Positions 1 through 5,512 of a stretch of DNA of 5,872 bases are shown here, one piece after another; within the stretch, counting starts at the first letter, position 1; the number at the start of each line of letters is the position of its first letter. The notes beneath the pieces were generated by a model, which had not been told where the DNA came from, did not search any database, and saw nothing but the letters and a program-made list of their open reading frames with translations. The position numbers and the translations under genes are program-made. This DNA is from Candidatus Woesearchaeota archaeon (GTDB lineage: Archaea > Nanobdellota > Nanobdellia > Woesearchaeales > GW2011-AR4). The stretch spans positions 1-5,872 of the forward strand of contig JACPMU010000032.1 of the NCBI GenBank assembly GCA_016185865.1, read 5' to 3'.

Positions 1-892
1 AGACAGATGTTGACTCGTCTTTTAATATCCCGTCAACCAAGACTTCATTTGTTGTATTTTCAGCGTTATGGTACATGTTTGTTGTGAAATCAACATGCTC
101 TTTTCCCTTGCCAAGGAATATTCCAAGATTCTTTGCCTGTGAGCCCTGCCCGTTAAAAATTGTGTCAATCTTGAGCCTGTTCAGTTTTCCGCCAAAACAT
201 CCGGAAATCCAGCTTATTGAAGCATCCCTTTCAATTGTACCGGCAATATTCGTGAAATTATAGGCATTTTTCGTCCACGTGTTTAAATGGTAAAAATTTA
301 CTTTTGAATTTTGATTTGCAAAGACTTCTGTAACGCAGCAGTTTAGCTGCTCTTCAGCCATTTCCATGTTTGAGTACTCCTCAATAAAATCAACTTTTGA
401 GTTTGGCTCAACTATTATCATGTTGTGTATTATGCTTGTTTTTCCGTCAAAATTAAAATTAACCCTTATCGGTTCTTCCAGTTCAATGTTTTTTGGCACA
501 TACAAAAAAATGCCGTTATTAAAATGTGCAGCGTTCAATGCGGCAAACTTGTCTTTGCCAATTTTAATATTTTTTAAAAAATAATTTTGCGCGATTTCAG
601 GATGTTTTTCAAACGCAGTGTTTATGTCTGTCAGAATAACCCCTTTCTCTATTGAATCTTCGCTTAACTTTGTTGCAGATATTGCAGTTTTTGATTCAAA
701 CGGCTCGAAATTCTCAAGCTTTAATTTTCCTATTTCAGTATAGCGCCAATCCTCTTCCTTCTCTTTTGGCATTGGAATGGAATTGAAAATAGCCAAAGCT
801 TCCTTCTTTTTTTCAGCTGCAAAGCTGCTTTGATATTGATTTAATGCTTCCATAGCGTTTTTTTGAATTAAATTTTGATTTTGTGTTGTCAT
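1..892 (-). CDS. sufD: SufD-like Fe-S cluster assembly scaffold protein, C-terminus cut by left window edge
   Basis: An open frame of 297 codons runs from ATG at 892-890 to the left edge without a stop, so the C-terminal part is missing. SufD is the SufB paralogue in the cytosolic SufBCD complex, which builds Fe-S clusters and passes them to apoproteins. What I see: a helical N-terminus (about residues 1-45), the SufD-typical EEDWRYTEIGKL at about 46-57, then GVILTDINTAF, FAALNAA (about 116-122), FLYVPKNIELEEPI and the start of the beta-helix core (NTWTKNAYNFTNIAGT). The known SufD histidine near the C-terminus (E. coli His360) would lie outside the window. It follows sufB after 107 bp on the same strand, so they are probably co-transcribed. 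No Shine-Dalgarno is visible before the ATG. Identification as SufD rather than a second SufB rests on the WRYT motif, the divergence from the neighbouring SufB and the gene order. Confidence 0.88.
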   Translation of the reverse strand, partial: MTTQNQNLIQKNAMEALNQYQSSFAAEKKKEALAIFNSIPMPKEKEEDWRYTEIGKLKLENFEPFESKTAISATKLSEDSIEKGVILTDINTAFEKHPEIAQNYFLKNIKIGKDKFAALNAAHFNNGIFLYVPKNIELEEPIRVNFNFDGKTSIIHNMIIVEPNSKVDFIEEYSNMEMAEEQLNCCVTEVFANQNSKVNFYHLNTWTKNAYNFTNIAGTIERDASISWISGCFGGKLNRLKIDTIFNGQGSQAKNLGIFLGKGKEHVDFTTNMYHNAENTTNEVLVDGILKDESTSV

Positions 893-917
893 TTTTTATT
901 GTTTATTTTGAATTATC

Positions 918-967
918 AAAAACCCTGAGACCCATTTTCTTCCATGAAGTGATATGGGTGCCCCTCA
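918..967 (-). promoter_or_regulatory. Hairpin plus U5 run in the sufB-sufD gap; possible attenuator or processing site
   Basis: In the transcript sense (967 to 926) three stacked stems can form. UGAG (967-964) pairs with CUCA (929-926), ACCCAU (959-954) pairs with AUGGGU (935-930), and CUUC (949-946) pairs with GAAG (942-939) around an AUG loop. Small bulges separate the stems. GGG and then UUUUU (922-918) follow. A hairpin followed by a U-run between sufB and sufD could act as a partial terminator that sets the SufB:SufD ratio, or as an RNA processing site. The pairing is seen directly; the function is inferred. Confidence 0.4.
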
Positions 968-999
968 CCGTTTTTTAGCTAAAAGTATAATCTAAAACC

Positions 1000-2409
1000 T
1001 CACCCTACAGAACCTTCCATGTTCATCGCTATCAGCCTGTTCAGCTCAATAGCATACTCAAGAGGAAGCTCCTTTGTGAACGGCTCCATGAACCCAGACA
1101 CAATCATCGTCATTGCCTGGTCTTGTGATAATCCACGGCTCATCAGGTAAAATAATTGCTCTTCGCCAATCTTGCCGACTGTTGCCTCGTGCTCAATGTT
1201 GACATCCTTTTCATTGACTTCCATGTAAGGCACTGTATCAGATGCTGATTTTTCATCAAGTATCAATGCATCGCAGGAAACGTGTGATTTCACGTTTTTG
1301 CACCCTTCTGCAACATGCAATAGCCCCCTGTAAGTTGTCCTTCCGCCGTCCTTGCTCACTGACTTTGATGTTATTCTTGAGGTAGTGTTTGGCGCATAAT
1401 GCAAAATCTTGCCTCCTGCATCCTGGTGCTGGCCTTTGCCTGCAAAAGCAACGCTCAAAATCTCAGCCTTTGCGCCTTCTCCCATCAAATAAACGCTTGG
1501 GTACTTCATTGTGATTTTGCTCCCTAAATTTCCGTCAACCCAGAATACAGTTGCATTCTTGTGGGCAAAAGCCCTTTTTGTGACAAGGTTGTAGACATTG
1601 TTGCTCCAGTTCTGGATTGTTGTGTACTGGATGCGGGAGCCTTCCATTGCAATAAGCTCAACAACTGCGCTGTGCAGTGAATCGCTTGAGTAGACCGGGG
1701 CTGTGCATCCTTCAATGTAATGGACTGAAGAGCCGGGCTCTGCAATTATCAATGTCCTTTCAAACTGCCCCATATTTTGCGCGTTAATCCTGAAGTAAGC
1801 CTGCAGCGGCAAGTCAACCTTGACTCCTGCAGGAACATAAACAAATGAGCCACCGCTCCATACTGCGCTGTTCAATGCAGCTAGTTTATTATCATTGTAA
1901 GGTATTACTGTTCCAAAGTATTTTTTCACAATTTCAGGATACTCTCTTAAACCACCGTCCATGTCAAGGAAAACAACTCCTTGCTTAGCTAAATCATCCC
2001 TTATTTTGTGGTATACAACCTCGCTTTCATATTGTGCCCCTACTCCCCCTAGAAATTTCTGCTCAGCTTCAGGAATTCCCAGCTTATTGAATGTATTCTT
2101 GATGTATTCAGGCACATCCTCCCATGAGTCCCCTTGCCTGTCTGTTGGCCTTAGATAATAAAATATATTTTCAAAATCTATTGTGTTGAGATCAGCGCCC
2201 CATTGCGGCATGGGCCTTTTGTAGAATTCTTCCAGTGATTTTAGCCTGAACTTAAGCATCCATTCCGGCTCATTCTTTATTTTTGATATCTGCTCAACAA
2301 TTTCTTTTGACAGGCCTCTCTTTGCCTTGAAAACGAACTCTTCCTTGTCATGGAATCCATACTTGCTGTAATCCTTGTCAAATGTTTGTTCTGCTGTTGC
2401 TGGTGCCAT
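1000..2409 (-). CDS. sufB: SufB, Fe-S cluster scaffold subunit of the SufBCD complex
   Basis: This complete 469-residue protein is close to the usual full-length SufB (about 465-495). SufB is the site of nascent Fe-S cluster assembly in the cytosolic SufBC2D complex and receives sulfur from a cysteine desulfurase system. Visible conserved blocks are KNEPEWMLKFRLKSLEEF (46-63), FGTVIP and LAALNSAVWSGGSFVYVP (about 165-193), YFRINAQNMGQFERTLII (205-222), YIEGCTAP (231-238, Cys235), QNWSNNVYNLVTKRA (266-280) and YRGLLHVAEG (360-369). Cys379 (HVSCDALIL) aligns with the essential E. coli Cys405. Glu406-His407-Glu408 in EHEATVGKIGEEQLFYLMSRG aligns with the E. coli Glu432-His433-Glu434 segment. All the expected functional residues are present, so the gene looks intact. 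It starts 31 bp after the regulator stop codon, without an evident Shine-Dalgarno, and is probably in the same transcript. No sufC lies next to it in the window. Confidence 0.97.
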   Translation of the reverse strand: MAPATAEQTFDKDYSKYGFHDKEEFVFKAKRGLSKEIVEQISKIKNEPEWMLKFRLKSLEEFYKRPMPQWGADLNTIDFENIFYYLRPTDRQGDSWEDVPEYIKNTFNKLGIPEAEQKFLGGVGAQYESEVVYHKIRDDLAKQGVVFLDMDGGLREYPEIVKKYFGTVIPYNDNKLAALNSAVWSGGSFVYVPAGVKVDLPLQAYFRINAQNMGQFERTLIIAEPGSSVHYIEGCTAPVYSSDSLHSAVVELIAMEGSRIQYTTIQNWSNNVYNLVTKRAFAHKNATVFWVDGNLGSKITMKYPSVYLMGEGAKAEILSVAFAGKGQHQDAGGKILHYAPNTTSRITSKSVSKDGGRTTYRGLLHVAEGCKNVKSHVSCDALILDEKSASDTVPYMEVNEKDVNIEHEATVGKIGEEQLFYLMSRGLSQDQAMTMIVSGFMEPFTKELPLEYAIELNRLIAMNMEGSVG

Positions 2410-2440
2410 TTTTGAATTTGTTTTTATTTTTTATTGAATT

Positions 2441-2842
2441 CTAATCTGTTTTTATCGCTATCAATCCTTCATCGAAGCATACATTGCAGGTTTCCAGCTC
2501 TTTTGACTGCGCCCTGTGCAGATCGCACAAAATATGCCTTACTTTTGTCAAGCCGCTTATCCTGTACATTTCCGCTATGAGCCTTTGCCTGCTGTTGTTT
2601 TTTTCAGCCAGAATTCTTTTTGCAGATGCTCTTATTTCATCAACAACTGTGCTGCTGAACACAACTTCCTTTGCCCTTTTTGAATGCTGGTACTGGGATA
2701 CAGCTGCTTCTGTCAAGCCAAGCATTTTAGCTGCTTCTTTTTGGCTTAGGCTGTGCTCCTGTATGAAAACTCTGGCTAATTCCCTTCTTATGGCAGGCAG
2801 AATGTACCTTACTTCTATCTCCTGTGGCATTGTTTCCTGCAT
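2441..2842 (-). CDS. HTH transcriptional regulator (COG2522-like) with C-terminal Cys/His cluster, first gene of the suf operon
   Basis: This 133-residue protein has an N-terminal segment EVRYILPAIRRELARVFIQE (10-29). A classical Xre/Cro-type helix-turn-helix follows (about 31-56: LSQKEAAKMLGLTEAAVSQY), then a basic linker and helix (57-80). The C-terminal part holds Cys106-x2-His109-x9-Cys119-x2-Cys122. The PAIRRELA plus LTEAAVSQY pattern matches the archaeal COG2522-type regulators as I know them; the same DNA-binding domain is found fused to thiamine-related domains in ThiR. Four Cys/His ligands could hold an Fe-S cluster or zinc. As the gene directly upstream of sufB (31-bp gap), it is a plausible sensor and autoregulator of Fe-S assembly; this is inference. 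ATG 2842 has a weak GAGTGAG upstream. Met5 (2830) is an alternative start giving MPQEIEVRYILP, which fits the family's usual short N-terminus. Confidence 0.85.
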   Translation of the reverse strand: MQETMPQEIEVRYILPAIRRELARVFIQEHSLSQKEAAKMLGLTEAAVSQYQHSKRAKEVVFSSTVVDEIRASAKRILAEKNNSRQRLIAEMYRISGLTKVRHILCDLHRAQSKELETCNVCFDEGLIAIKTD

Positions 2843-2878
2843 GTAATCTCACTCGCAATAATATATAGTTGGATATAC

Positions 2879-2892
2879 TTAACAATTGTTAA
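2879..2892. promoter_or_regulatory. Perfect 14-bp palindrome, candidate operator of the suf operon
   Basis: TTAACAATTGTTAA reads identically on both strands. It begins two bases downstream (in the minus sense) of the TATA box at 2894-2904 and ends just before the predicted start point near 2873. A dimeric helix-turn-helix protein bound here would obstruct TBP or polymerase, the usual archaeal repression layout. The neighbouring regulator is the natural candidate binder; this is inferred. Confidence 0.55.
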
Positions 2893-2912
2893 CTTATATA
2901 TAAAGTTTGCGG
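2893..2912 (-). promoter_or_regulatory. Archaeal-type promoter (BRE + TATA) for the regulator-sufB-sufD operon
   Basis: On the minus strand CCGCAAAC (BRE-like, about 2905-2912) is followed by TTTATATATAAG (about 2893-2904). With the usual 24-27 bp spacing, transcription would start near 2873, giving a leader of about 30 nt before ATG 2842. A second AT-rich box, ACTATATATT (about 2859-2868), would place the start near 2838, compatible only with translation from Met5. I prefer the first because of its better BRE. Confidence 0.6.
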
Positions 2913-2958
2913 TGAAGTGAAGTAAATTAAAAGAATATGAATATTGACTCCAATTATA

Positions 2959-3918
2959 CTAAATTCCTCGTTTCATAGACTCTTTTTTTGAAAAGACGTA
3001 GGATACAAAAGCACGAAGAGCAGGATCTTTTATTTCATTTAATGCGGGGTTTAAACTATAAACTTTATTGTGAGATTTTCTTGTTGGTTCAACTAGAACC
3101 TTTTCTCTTATTAGTCCAGATAATGTAGGTTCAAACAACTCAGCAAATTTTCCCTTGTCTTTTAAAGAACGTTCAGCATTACTCTTTACATGCCTTTCCT
3201 GTGTGTAATTATAACCGATGAAAGGTGTTCTTGAATATAAATTAAAGCCTTTAACAACGATGGCTGAAACAACTTCAAAATCGTACCCTGCTGCTTCCAA
3301 TGCCTCTCTATGTATCCCCAATTCTTCAACTATTTCCTGTGGTGGTGGTTTTTGATAAGTGGCTGCAGCAGTTTCAACTTTGGCAGCAATTCCATGTTTA
3401 CCATTTGCTCTGACTCCTAACAATAACCTTTCCTTCAAATCCTTTAATGACTCTATGCTCTTATATAATGTTGGCTTATCTTTCCAGCTATAACCTAGTG
3501 GTAATTGACCACTATACTTATTTTCAGTTATTTTTTTTATATCTTTAAGTAAATTTATGTAAGCATCCAACTCATTACCTTGATAAGAAAGTCCCCATGG
3601 AACCCCACTGAGAAATCTTCTTGCATCACCAATTCCTGTTTCATCTATTCGAGAATAGATTTGTTGGAGCTGTTGGGGAGTGTGAAACTTTGCTGCAGTT
3701 TCTCTTGGCTCGCCTTTAATTCCCCACTCTTTTAACAGTCTCAACGATTCTTCATAATATGGAGTTAATGAAGTTTCTTGTGGCTCAACAGGCACAGCAG
3801 GTGTTTTGATTACAATTTCTTCTAGAGGTTCAGGTATTTTATTCCCCGGTCCTTTTTGTGATACTTGCTTTCTGTCACTTCTACTAAATGCACGGAAAAT
3901 TCCCTTAAAATTTATCAT
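2959..3918 (-). CDS. Hypothetical protein, 319 aa, unrecognised; possible C-terminal winged-helix segment
   Basis: I do not recognise this protein. It is soluble, with no signal peptide, membrane segment or cysteine. Residues 1-50 are basic, then Pro/Glu-rich (KIPEPLEEIVIKTPAVPVEP), and look disordered. Residues 52-100 contain helices (YYEESLRLLKEWGIKGEPRE, TPQQLQQIYSRI). The middle (115-170) is charged and helical. The segment at about 256-292 (KFAELFEPTLSGLIREKVLV, then TRKSHNKVYSLNP) resembles the recognition-helix and wing pattern of a winged-helix domain, which is only a suggestion. The ATG at 3918 is supported by a TATA box 28 bp upstream, implying a leaderless mRNA. The gene ends 116 bp before the regulator but has its own promoter, and the suf promoter sits in that gap, so a shared function with suf is not implied. 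Confidence 0.75.
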   Translation of the reverse strand: MINFKGIFRAFSRSDRKQVSQKGPGNKIPEPLEEIVIKTPAVPVEPQETSLTPYYEESLRLLKEWGIKGEPRETAAKFHTPQQLQQIYSRIDETGIGDARRFLSGVPWGLSYQGNELDAYINLLKDIKKITENKYSGQLPLGYSWKDKPTLYKSIESLKDLKERLLLGVRANGKHGIAAKVETAAATYQKPPPQEIVEELGIHREALEAAGYDFEVVSAIVVKGFNLYSRTPFIGYNYTQERHVKSNAERSLKDKGKFAELFEPTLSGLIREKVLVEPTRKSHNKVYSLNPALNEIKDPALRAFVSYVFSKKESMKRGI

Positions 3919-3941
3919 AGCAATTTGCTCAATATTTCATC

Positions 3942-3958
3942 ATTTATAAATCTTTCTA
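3942..3958 (-). promoter_or_regulatory. TATA/BRE promoter of the 319-aa gene (leaderless)
   Basis: On the minus strand TAGAAAG (BRE-like, 3952-3958) precedes ATTTATAAAT (3942-3951). The box centre lies about 28 bp from the A of the start codon at 3918, so transcription should start at or within a few bases of the ATG. No Shine-Dalgarno is visible, which fits leaderless translation. Confidence 0.65.
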
Positions 3959-3995
3959 TTTTTATAACTCATAAGTAGTTAATAATTCTTACTAT

Positions 3996-4006
3996 AATTT
4001 AAATAA
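3996..4006 (+). promoter_or_regulatory. TATA promoter of the E1-like gene (leaderless)
   Basis: TTTAAATA (3998-4005) has its centre about 26-27 bp before the ATG at 4028, so the transcript should begin at or near the start codon. Upstream bases are AT-rich without a clear purine BRE. This promoter and that of the 319-aa gene are divergent and share the 109-bp gap between the two genes. Confidence 0.5.
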
Positions 4007-4027
4007 AAATGATTACTCCCCTATTTT

Positions 4028-4972
4028 ATGCGCTACATACGCCAGGAAATATTCAAGGAAATCGGCAGAAAAGGGCAGGAAAAGCTGGGAAAAAGCACTG
4101 CTGCAATAGTTGGACTAGGGGCTTTGGGAAGCGTTTCTGCTGAATTATTGGCAAGAGCAGGCATAGGAAAGATTATCCTGATTGACAGGGATGTTGTTGA
4201 GCTGTCGAATCTGCAAAGGCAAACATTGTTTGATGAGGATGATGCTGGAAAGCCAAAGGCATCGGCAGCAAAAGAGCATTTAAATAAAATAAATTCTGCT
4301 GTTAAACTTGATTTTTTTATTGAAGATTTAAATTTTGAAAATATTGGAAAAATTTTAAATAAAAACATTTATTTAATCCTTGACTGCACAGACAACCTTG
4401 AGACAAGATTTTTGATTAATGACTTTTCTATCAAAAACAAAATACCTTTCATCCATTCTTCAGCAGTCGGAAGCAAGGGCTATGTTTTCAATGTGATTCC
4501 GGATAAAACTCCCTGCTTGAGGTGTTTTTTGAAAGAAGCTTCGCAATTAGATACCTGCGAAACTGCCGGAGTATTAAATACAATAACAAATTTAATACCT
4601 TCAATACAAGTGAATGAAGCAATAAAAATAATGCTAAACAAGGAGTCGAATGCGAGTGAGCTTCAAGATGAGCGAGCGAGAGTCGAGCTCTCGCATGTCA
4701 CACGAACTCGCTCACAACTGCCTGAAAAAAACCTATTGTTTTTTGATGTCTGGAAAAATGAGCTGTCAAAAATCAAAATTAACAAAAACAATAACTGCAT
4801 TTGCTGCGTTAAGCATAATTTTGAACACCTAATGGGCAAAAAATCATCAAGAACTGTCAAATTATGCGGCGACAATATTTACCAGATAAAAAATAAGCCA
4901 ATCAGCAAAGCACAATTCAATAACCTAAAAAATAAGCTTAAAAAAATCGGCAAAATTATTGATTTTAGCTAA
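4028..4972 (+). CDS. ThiF/MoeB/HesA-family E1-like adenylyltransferase, with internal insertion and truncated C-terminus
   Basis: Proteins of this family adenylate the C-terminal Gly-Gly of a ubiquitin-like sulfur carrier (ThiS, MoaD or archaeal SAMP) for sulfur transfer or protein tagging in the cytosol. Visible motifs: nucleotide-binding VGLGALGS (28-35), LIDRDVVELSNLQRQ (51-65, with Asp53, Asn61, Arg64), GKPKA (74-78), DCTDNLETRFLIND (119-132), zinc pair Cys163/Cys166 (PCLRC), candidate catalytic Cys177 (DTCETAGV), and second pair Cys257/Cys260 (CICC, with an extra Cys259). After residue 260 a small domain begins (MGKKSSRTVKLCGDNIYQI), as in long family members. Two oddities: about 20 extra residues near 207-233 come from a palindromic DNA insertion, and the stop at 4970-4972 precedes what looks like the family's C-terminal tail in another frame. 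The catalytic core is intact, so the product may still work. Which carrier it activates cannot be told. Confidence 0.9.
   Translation: MRYIRQEIFKEIGRKGQEKLGKSTAAIVGLGALGSVSAELLARAGIGKIILIDRDVVELSNLQRQTLFDEDDAGKPKASAAKEHLNKINSAVKLDFFIEDLNFENIGKILNKNIYLILDCTDNLETRFLINDFSIKNKIPFIHSSAVGSKGYVFNVIPDKTPCLRCFLKEASQLDTCETAGVLNTITNLIPSIQVNEAIKIMLNKESNASELQDERARVELSHVTRTRSQLPEKNLLFFDVWKNELSKIKINKNNNCICCVKHNFEHLMGKKSSRTVKLCGDNIYQIKNKPISKAQFNNLKNKLKKIGKIIDFS
4643..4716. repeat. Palindromic GC-rich insertion inside the E1-like gene
   Basis: This stretch is much richer in G+C than the flanking gene and is densely self-complementary. TGAGCGAG (4669-4676) pairs with CTCGCTCA (4707-4714). CGAGAG (4677-4682) pairs with CTCTCG (4688-4693). 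ATGCGAG (4650-4656) pairs with CTCGCAT (4690-4696), and GTGAGC (4656-4661) with GCTCAC (4710-4715). GAGTCGA occurs twice (4643-4649, 4680-4686). It encodes a polar segment (ASELQDERARVELSHVTRTR) in a place where relatives normally have a short linker. It resembles a small non-autonomous palindromic element that preserved the frame. Boundaries are approximate and no second copy is visible in the window. Confidence 0.65.
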
Positions 4973-5021
4973 AGACGAGAAAGAGGCAAAGTCTCTGTAT
5001 TCAAGGTTTGTTGGGAATTGA
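4968..5021 (+). pseudogene. Out-of-frame remnant of the E1-like protein's C-terminal tail
   Basis: Right after the stop at 4970-4972, the frame starting at 4968 reads AKDEKEAKSLYSRFVGN and then TGA (5019-5021). This matches the end I know from long ThiF/MoeB-family proteins (roughly GTxDxxxAKSLYxRYVG). Between KIGKIID in the main frame and this tail, such proteins normally have a few dozen residues, including a DGRAIIKG-like strand. The simplest reading is an out-of-frame deletion that removed them and created the early stop. The peptide is seen directly; its homology is from memory. Confidence 0.6.
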
Positions 5022-5048
5022 AAAATACCATTAATTTAGTATTTTCAA
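5018..5048. terminator. AT-rich hairpin and T-run between convergent genes
   Basis: TTGAAAAATAC (5018-5028) and GTATTTTCAA (5039-5048) pair with one bulged A around a 10-nt loop. On the minus strand the 142-aa gene's stop codon (5047-5045) lies in the stem, and a TTTTT run (5025-5021) follows. It lies between converging transcripts, so it may end transcription, mainly of the minus-strand gene. The stem is weak. Confidence 0.35.
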
Positions 5049-5473
5049 GGTGACAAATTTCTAAGGGCATCGTCTAATTCCCCTGCAACACGCTTAAAAC
5101 CTTTCAAAACAGTTGCATAAAGTGCACTTTTCATTGAATCATAAAAATCTTGTAATAAAGCCTCCTTATCTCTAACAGATTTTGCCCTTATCCTGAATTC
5201 ATCAATTTTTTTATTAAATTTCAATATGTCTTTTTTAATATCGCTTGGAATATAATTTTGTTTGCCCAAATCTCTAAGATGTGATTGAAGAATGTCCAAT
5301 TCAGCGGACATTAAAGATAAATCTCCTTTATCAATTATGTCCCTTATTTCAAGCACTTTTTCAACTATGCGTGTTTGAATTATTCTAATAACCCTTTCAG
5401 CATCGTCGATATTAGCTATGACCCTTTCAAGATCTTTACTTAATCTTTCTCCAGCTTCTGCTATATCAACCAT
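5045..5473 (-). CDS. Hypothetical protein, 142 aa, all-helical, possibly coiled-coil
   Basis: I do not recognise this protein. It has no signal peptide, membrane segment, cysteine or catalytic-looking motif. The sequence is rich in Glu, Asp, Lys, Ile and Leu with heptad-like spacing, for example RLSKDLERVIANIDDAERVI (9-28) and later DILKFNKKIDEFRIRAKSV. It is probably a bundle of long helices or a coiled coil. A break occurs near LGKQNYIPSD (about 89-98), perhaps separating two helical hairpins. ATG 5473 is supported by a TATA box about 25 bp upstream. It lies 39 bp downstream of the dCMP deaminase stop on the same strand but has its own promoter. The coding call rests on length, composition and promoter position. 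Confidence 0.7.
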   Translation of the reverse strand: MVDIAEAGERLSKDLERVIANIDDAERVIRIIQTRIVEKVLEIRDIIDKGDLSLMSAELDILQSHLRDLGKQNYIPSDIKKDILKFNKKIDEFRIRAKSVRDKEALLQDFYDSMKSALYATVLKGFKRVAGELDDALRNLSP

Positions 5474-5492
5474 AAGTAAAACTTTGATGCAG

Positions 5493-5508
5493 TAATATAT
5501 TAACTTTT
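5493..5508 (-). promoter_or_regulatory. TATA/BRE promoter of the 142-aa gene (leaderless)
   Basis: On the minus strand GAAAAGT (BRE-like, about 5502-5508) precedes TAATATATTA (5493-5502). The box centre is about 25 bp from the A of the ATG at 5473, so the transcript should start at or near the start codon. The promoter sits in the short gap after the dCMP deaminase gene. Confidence 0.6.
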
Positions 5509-5512
5509 CTAC

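Noticed and set aside
75..584. Short plus-strand open frames opposite sufD (75-263, 366-584)
   Set aside because: They lie antisense to a frame with clear SufD motifs, and their translations show no family resemblance.
973..984. Perfect palindrome TTTTAGCTAAAA just after the sufB stop
   Set aside because: It is short and AT-rich with no promoter element next to it. A near copy occurs at the end of the E1-like gene, so chance is likely.
2484..2846. 120-codon plus-strand open frame opposite the regulator
   Set aside because: It is antisense to a well-supported helix-turn-helix protein. Its hydrophobic look comes from the complementary codons.
2859..2868. Second TATA-like box nearer the regulator start
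   Set aside because: It would place the start at about 2838, inside the frame from ATG 2842, and its BRE is weaker. It is kept only as an alternative if Met5 is the true start.
4033..4368. Minus-strand open frame opposite the E1-like gene
   Set aside because: The plus strand encodes conserved nucleotide-binding motifs over the same bases; the antisense product has no recognisable features.
4643..4716. CRISPR repeat or intrinsic terminator reading of the palindromic stretch
   Set aside because: There is no regular repeat-spacer periodicity, it lies inside an open coding frame, and no T-run follows it.
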